From: Actinomycetota bacterium
GTDB lineage: Bacteria; Actinomycetota; Thermoleophilia; Gaiellales; Gaiellaceae
Assembly (NCBI GenBank): GCA_005883355.1
Contig: VAXG01000112.1
Location: forward strand, 1-41,932
DNA length: 41,932 nucleotides
Direction of reading: 5' to 3'
Each line of letters starts with the position of its first letter. Position 1 is the stretch's first letter. The notes under the pieces were generated by a model. It was not told where the DNA came from, did not search any database, and saw only the letters and a list, made by a program, of their open reading frames with translations. Both the position numbers and the translations under genes were made by a program. Shown piece after piece: positions 40,046 to 41,932 of this stretch.

Positions 40046-41520
40046 GCCCGCCCGTCACGCTCCATCAGCTCGTCGGCCGCCGTCGGCCCCCAGGTTCCGG
40101 CCGAGTAGTTGGGGAACGCCGGGCGATCGCGCGCCCAGGCGGCCACGATCGCGTCGACGAGTGACCACTGCTCCTCCACCTCGTCGATCCGCGTGAACAG
40201 CGTCGCGTCGCCGAGCATCGCGTCGAGGATCAGGCGCTCGTACGCCTCGGGCAAACCCGTCCGGAAGGCACCGCCGTAGAGAAAGTCCATGTGCACGGTG
40301 CGGATCGTCATGCCCTGCCCGGGAACCTTGACGCCGATCGCCAGCGACACGCCTTCGTCGGGCTGCACGTGCACGATCAGGACGTTCGGCTTCAGACGTT
40401 CGGCGGAGAGCTCCTCGAACGGCGGGTGAGGTGCACGCTTGAACTGAATCGCGATCGTCGTCTCGCGTCTCGCAAGCCGCTTGCCGGTTCGGAGGTAGAA
40501 GGGCGTGTCGGCCCAGCGCCAGTTGTCCACGTAGAGCTTCGCCGCGACATAGGTCTCGGTCATCGAGTTCGGATCGACGTCCTGCTCTTCGCGATAGCCG
40601 GGGACCTCTTCGCCCTCGACGTAGCCGCGCCCGTACTGCCCGCGCACCACTGACTTCGGCCCCGGCGTGTGCATCGCGCGCAGCACCTTGACCTTCTCGT
40701 TACGCACCGAGTCGGCGGTGAAGTCGATCGGTGGCTCCATCGCGGTGATCGCGACGAGCTGCAACATGTGATTCTGGAAGATGTCGCGAACCGCGCCCGC
40801 CTGCTCGTAGTAGCCCGCACGGCCCTCGATGCCCAACGTCTCGGCGACGGTGATCTGAATGTGGTCGACGAACTGCCTGTTCCAGATCGGCTCGAAGATT
40901 CCGTTCGCAAAGCGGAGAGCGAGCATGTTCTGCACCGTCTCCTTGCCGAGGTAGTGGTCGATGCGGAAGACCTCTCGCTCCTCGAAGAACTCCTCGATCG
41001 TCTTCTGCAACTGGCGTGCGGACGCGAGATCGCGGCCGAACGGCTTCTCGATGATGAGGCGTGCCCAGCCCTGCGCAGAACGCCGCTTGCCGACGGCTCG
41101 GACAACCGTCTCGAAGGCCCCGGGCGGCGTGGCGAGGTAGTAGACACGGTTGCCTCCCGTCCCGCGCTCTTCGTCCAGTTCGGTGAGCGTCTCGGTGAGC
41201 CGGTCCTCGCGCTCGTCGTCGGCGAAGTCCATCGCGACGTAGCGCATGCCGCTCGCCAGCAGCTCCCAGACGCGCGAATGAGCCTGCACCGCCTCTTTCA
41301 TCCGGTCGCGGAACTCGTCGTCGGTCTCCTCGGTGCGTGAGATGCCGACAACCGCAAAGTGCTCGGGCAGCAAGCGACGGTACGCGAGCGAGTAGAGCGC
41401 AGGGAAGAGCTTCCGCTTCGTCAGGTCGCCGGACGCACCGAAGATGACGAGGATGCAGTCGTCCGGTGCGCGCCGGATCTGCAGCCCTTCGAGCAGCGGA
41501 TTTTCTTGCGCGATCGCCAT
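40030..41520 (-). CDS. zwf: Glucose-6-phosphate dehydrogenase
   Basis: This is a 496-residue enzyme. The NADP-binding GASGDLTKRKL (about 28-38), EKPFGRDL (158-165) and active-site RIDHYLGKE (186-194) are all intact. It oxidises glucose 6-phosphate to 6-phosphogluconolactone with NADP, the entry of the oxidative pentose phosphate pathway. ATG 41520 is two bases after the gnd stop. It lies in a gnd-zwf-opcA operon and needs OpcA for full activity in actinobacteria. Confidence 0.97.
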   Translation of the reverse strand: MAIAQENPLLEGLQIRRAPDDCILVIFGASGDLTKRKLFPALYSLAYRRLLPEHFAVVGISRTEETDDEFRDRMKEAVQAHSRVWELLASGMRYVAMDFADDEREDRLTETLTELDEERGTGGNRVYYLATPPGAFETVVRAVGKRRSAQGWARLIIEKPFGRDLASARQLQKTIEEFFEEREVFRIDHYLGKETVQNMLALRFANGIFEPIWNRQFVDHIQITVAETLGIEGRAGYYEQAGAVRDIFQNHMLQLVAITAMEPPIDFTADSVRNEKVKVLRAMHTPGPKSVVRGQYGRGYVEGEEVPGYREEQDVDPNSMTETYVAAKLYVDNWRWADTPFYLRTGKRLARRETTIAIQFKRAPHPPFEELSAERLKPNVLIVHVQPDEGVSLAIGVKVPGQGMTIRTVHMDFLYGGAFRTGLPEAYERLILDAMLGDATLFTRIDEVEEQWSLVDAIVAAWARDRPAFPNYSAGTWGPTAADELMERDGRAWRQR

Positions 41521-41522
41521 GG

Positions 41523-41932
41523 CTACCGAGGGTCCGGGCCTGCCTTCGCGCGCTCGACGGCCTTGACGGCATGGCCGCCGAACTGGTTCCGCAGAGCGGC
41601 GGCGACCTTGGCAGAGAACTTGATGTCGTCCCGCGATGCGAAGCGTGCAAAAAGCGACGCCGCGATGACGGGCGCAGGCACGTTCTCGTTGAGCGCCTCG
41701 TTGATCGTCCAGCGGCCCTCACCCGAGTCCTCGACGTACGGGGCGATGTCCTCGAGCTTCGCGCCGTGCGTCTCGAACGCCGCGTGCAGAAGCTCGAGCA
41801 GCCACGAGCGGACGACCGAGCCGTTGCGCCAGATGCCGGAGATCTCGTGCGCATCGAGGTCGAACTCGGAATGCTCCATGATCTCGAAGCCCTCCGCGTA
41901 CGACTGCATGAGGCCGTACTCGATCCCGTTGT
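41523..41932 (-). CDS. gnd: 6-phosphogluconate dehydrogenase, C-terminal part (5' end outside window)
   Basis: The minus strand enters at the window edge in an open frame. Residues NGIEYGLMQSYAEGFEIM match the HNGIEYG substrate site of 6-phosphogluconate dehydrogenase, and YVEDSGEGRWTINEAL the conserved C-terminal region. The end FARFASRDDIKFSAKVAAAL is typical of the short NAD- or NADP-dependent bacterial type (YqeC/GntZ group). The enzyme decarboxylates 6-phosphogluconate to ribulose 5-phosphate. It starts outside the window and is followed by zwf after two bases. Confidence 0.93.
   Translation of the reverse strand, partial: NGIEYGLMQSYAEGFEIMEHSEFDLDAHEISGIWRNGSVVRSWLLELLHAAFETHGAKLEDIAPYVEDSGEGRWTINEALNENVPAPVIAASLFARFASRDDIKFSAKVAAALRNQFGGHAVKAVERAKAGPDPR

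Overview
This is a high-GC chromosomal window that looks like a member of the Actinomycetota, most likely class Thermoleophilia (Gaiellales or Solirubrobacterales type). This is an inference from gene content: OpcA next to zwf, a SCO4226-like DUF4242 protein, a CopC-CopD fusion with YcnI, a caa3-type oxidase with a subunit II-cytochrome c fusion, a Streptomyces/Mycobacterium-style 11-bp PHO box, and heavy use of GTG and TTG starts with GTGA/ATGA overlaps. I see no rRNA, tRNA, CRISPR array, transposase or phage gene, and no gene-free stretch above 300 bases.

Layout. 1-389: 5' end of typA (minus). 496-786: small divergent cold-shock-domain protein, followed by two REP-like palindromes. 983-5601 (minus): MoxR-DUF58-VWA-secreted protein-VWA operon. 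5721-6005: DUF4242 protein, convergent with a cyclase/ATPase regulator (6002-8104). 8140-13413 (minus): a copper/redox envelope cluster running intradiol dioxygenase-like protein, duplicated-domain lipoprotein, membrane protein, YcnI, CopC-CopD-YtkA fusion, 34-residue peptide and TPM-like protein. 13444-16220 (plus): MFS transporter and arylsulfotransferase-like lipoprotein. 16217-21299 (minus): MshEN protein, two-TM protein, ABC-2 exporter, DUF1385 protein and a 25-residue membrane peptide.

21480-29188 is a phosphate island. pstC-pstA-pstB-phoU-DUF47-pit lie on the minus strand and pstS diverges from pstC across a four-unit PHO box. A histidine kinase and a PhoP/PhoB-type response regulator follow. 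29461-33389 is a respiratory operon (ctaC-ctaD-ctaB plus a 47-residue membrane protein). Its CtaB carries an N-terminal four-helix domain that resembles half of heme A synthase. 33435-38229 (plus) encodes a secreted metalloprotease, an amidase and a secreted modular protein. 38493-41932 (minus) is the oxidative pentose-phosphate operon gnd-zwf-opcA plus a translationally coupled methyltransferase.

The most unusual structure is a pair of about 192-bp, roughly 86 percent identical intergenic elements, at 11822-12013 and 25494-25684. Each fills the gap between two co-directional genes from the upstream stop codon to the downstream start codon, one inside the copper cluster and one between pstC and pstA. 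Both are built of hairpins and share a 49-codon frame whose stop overlaps the next gene's start.
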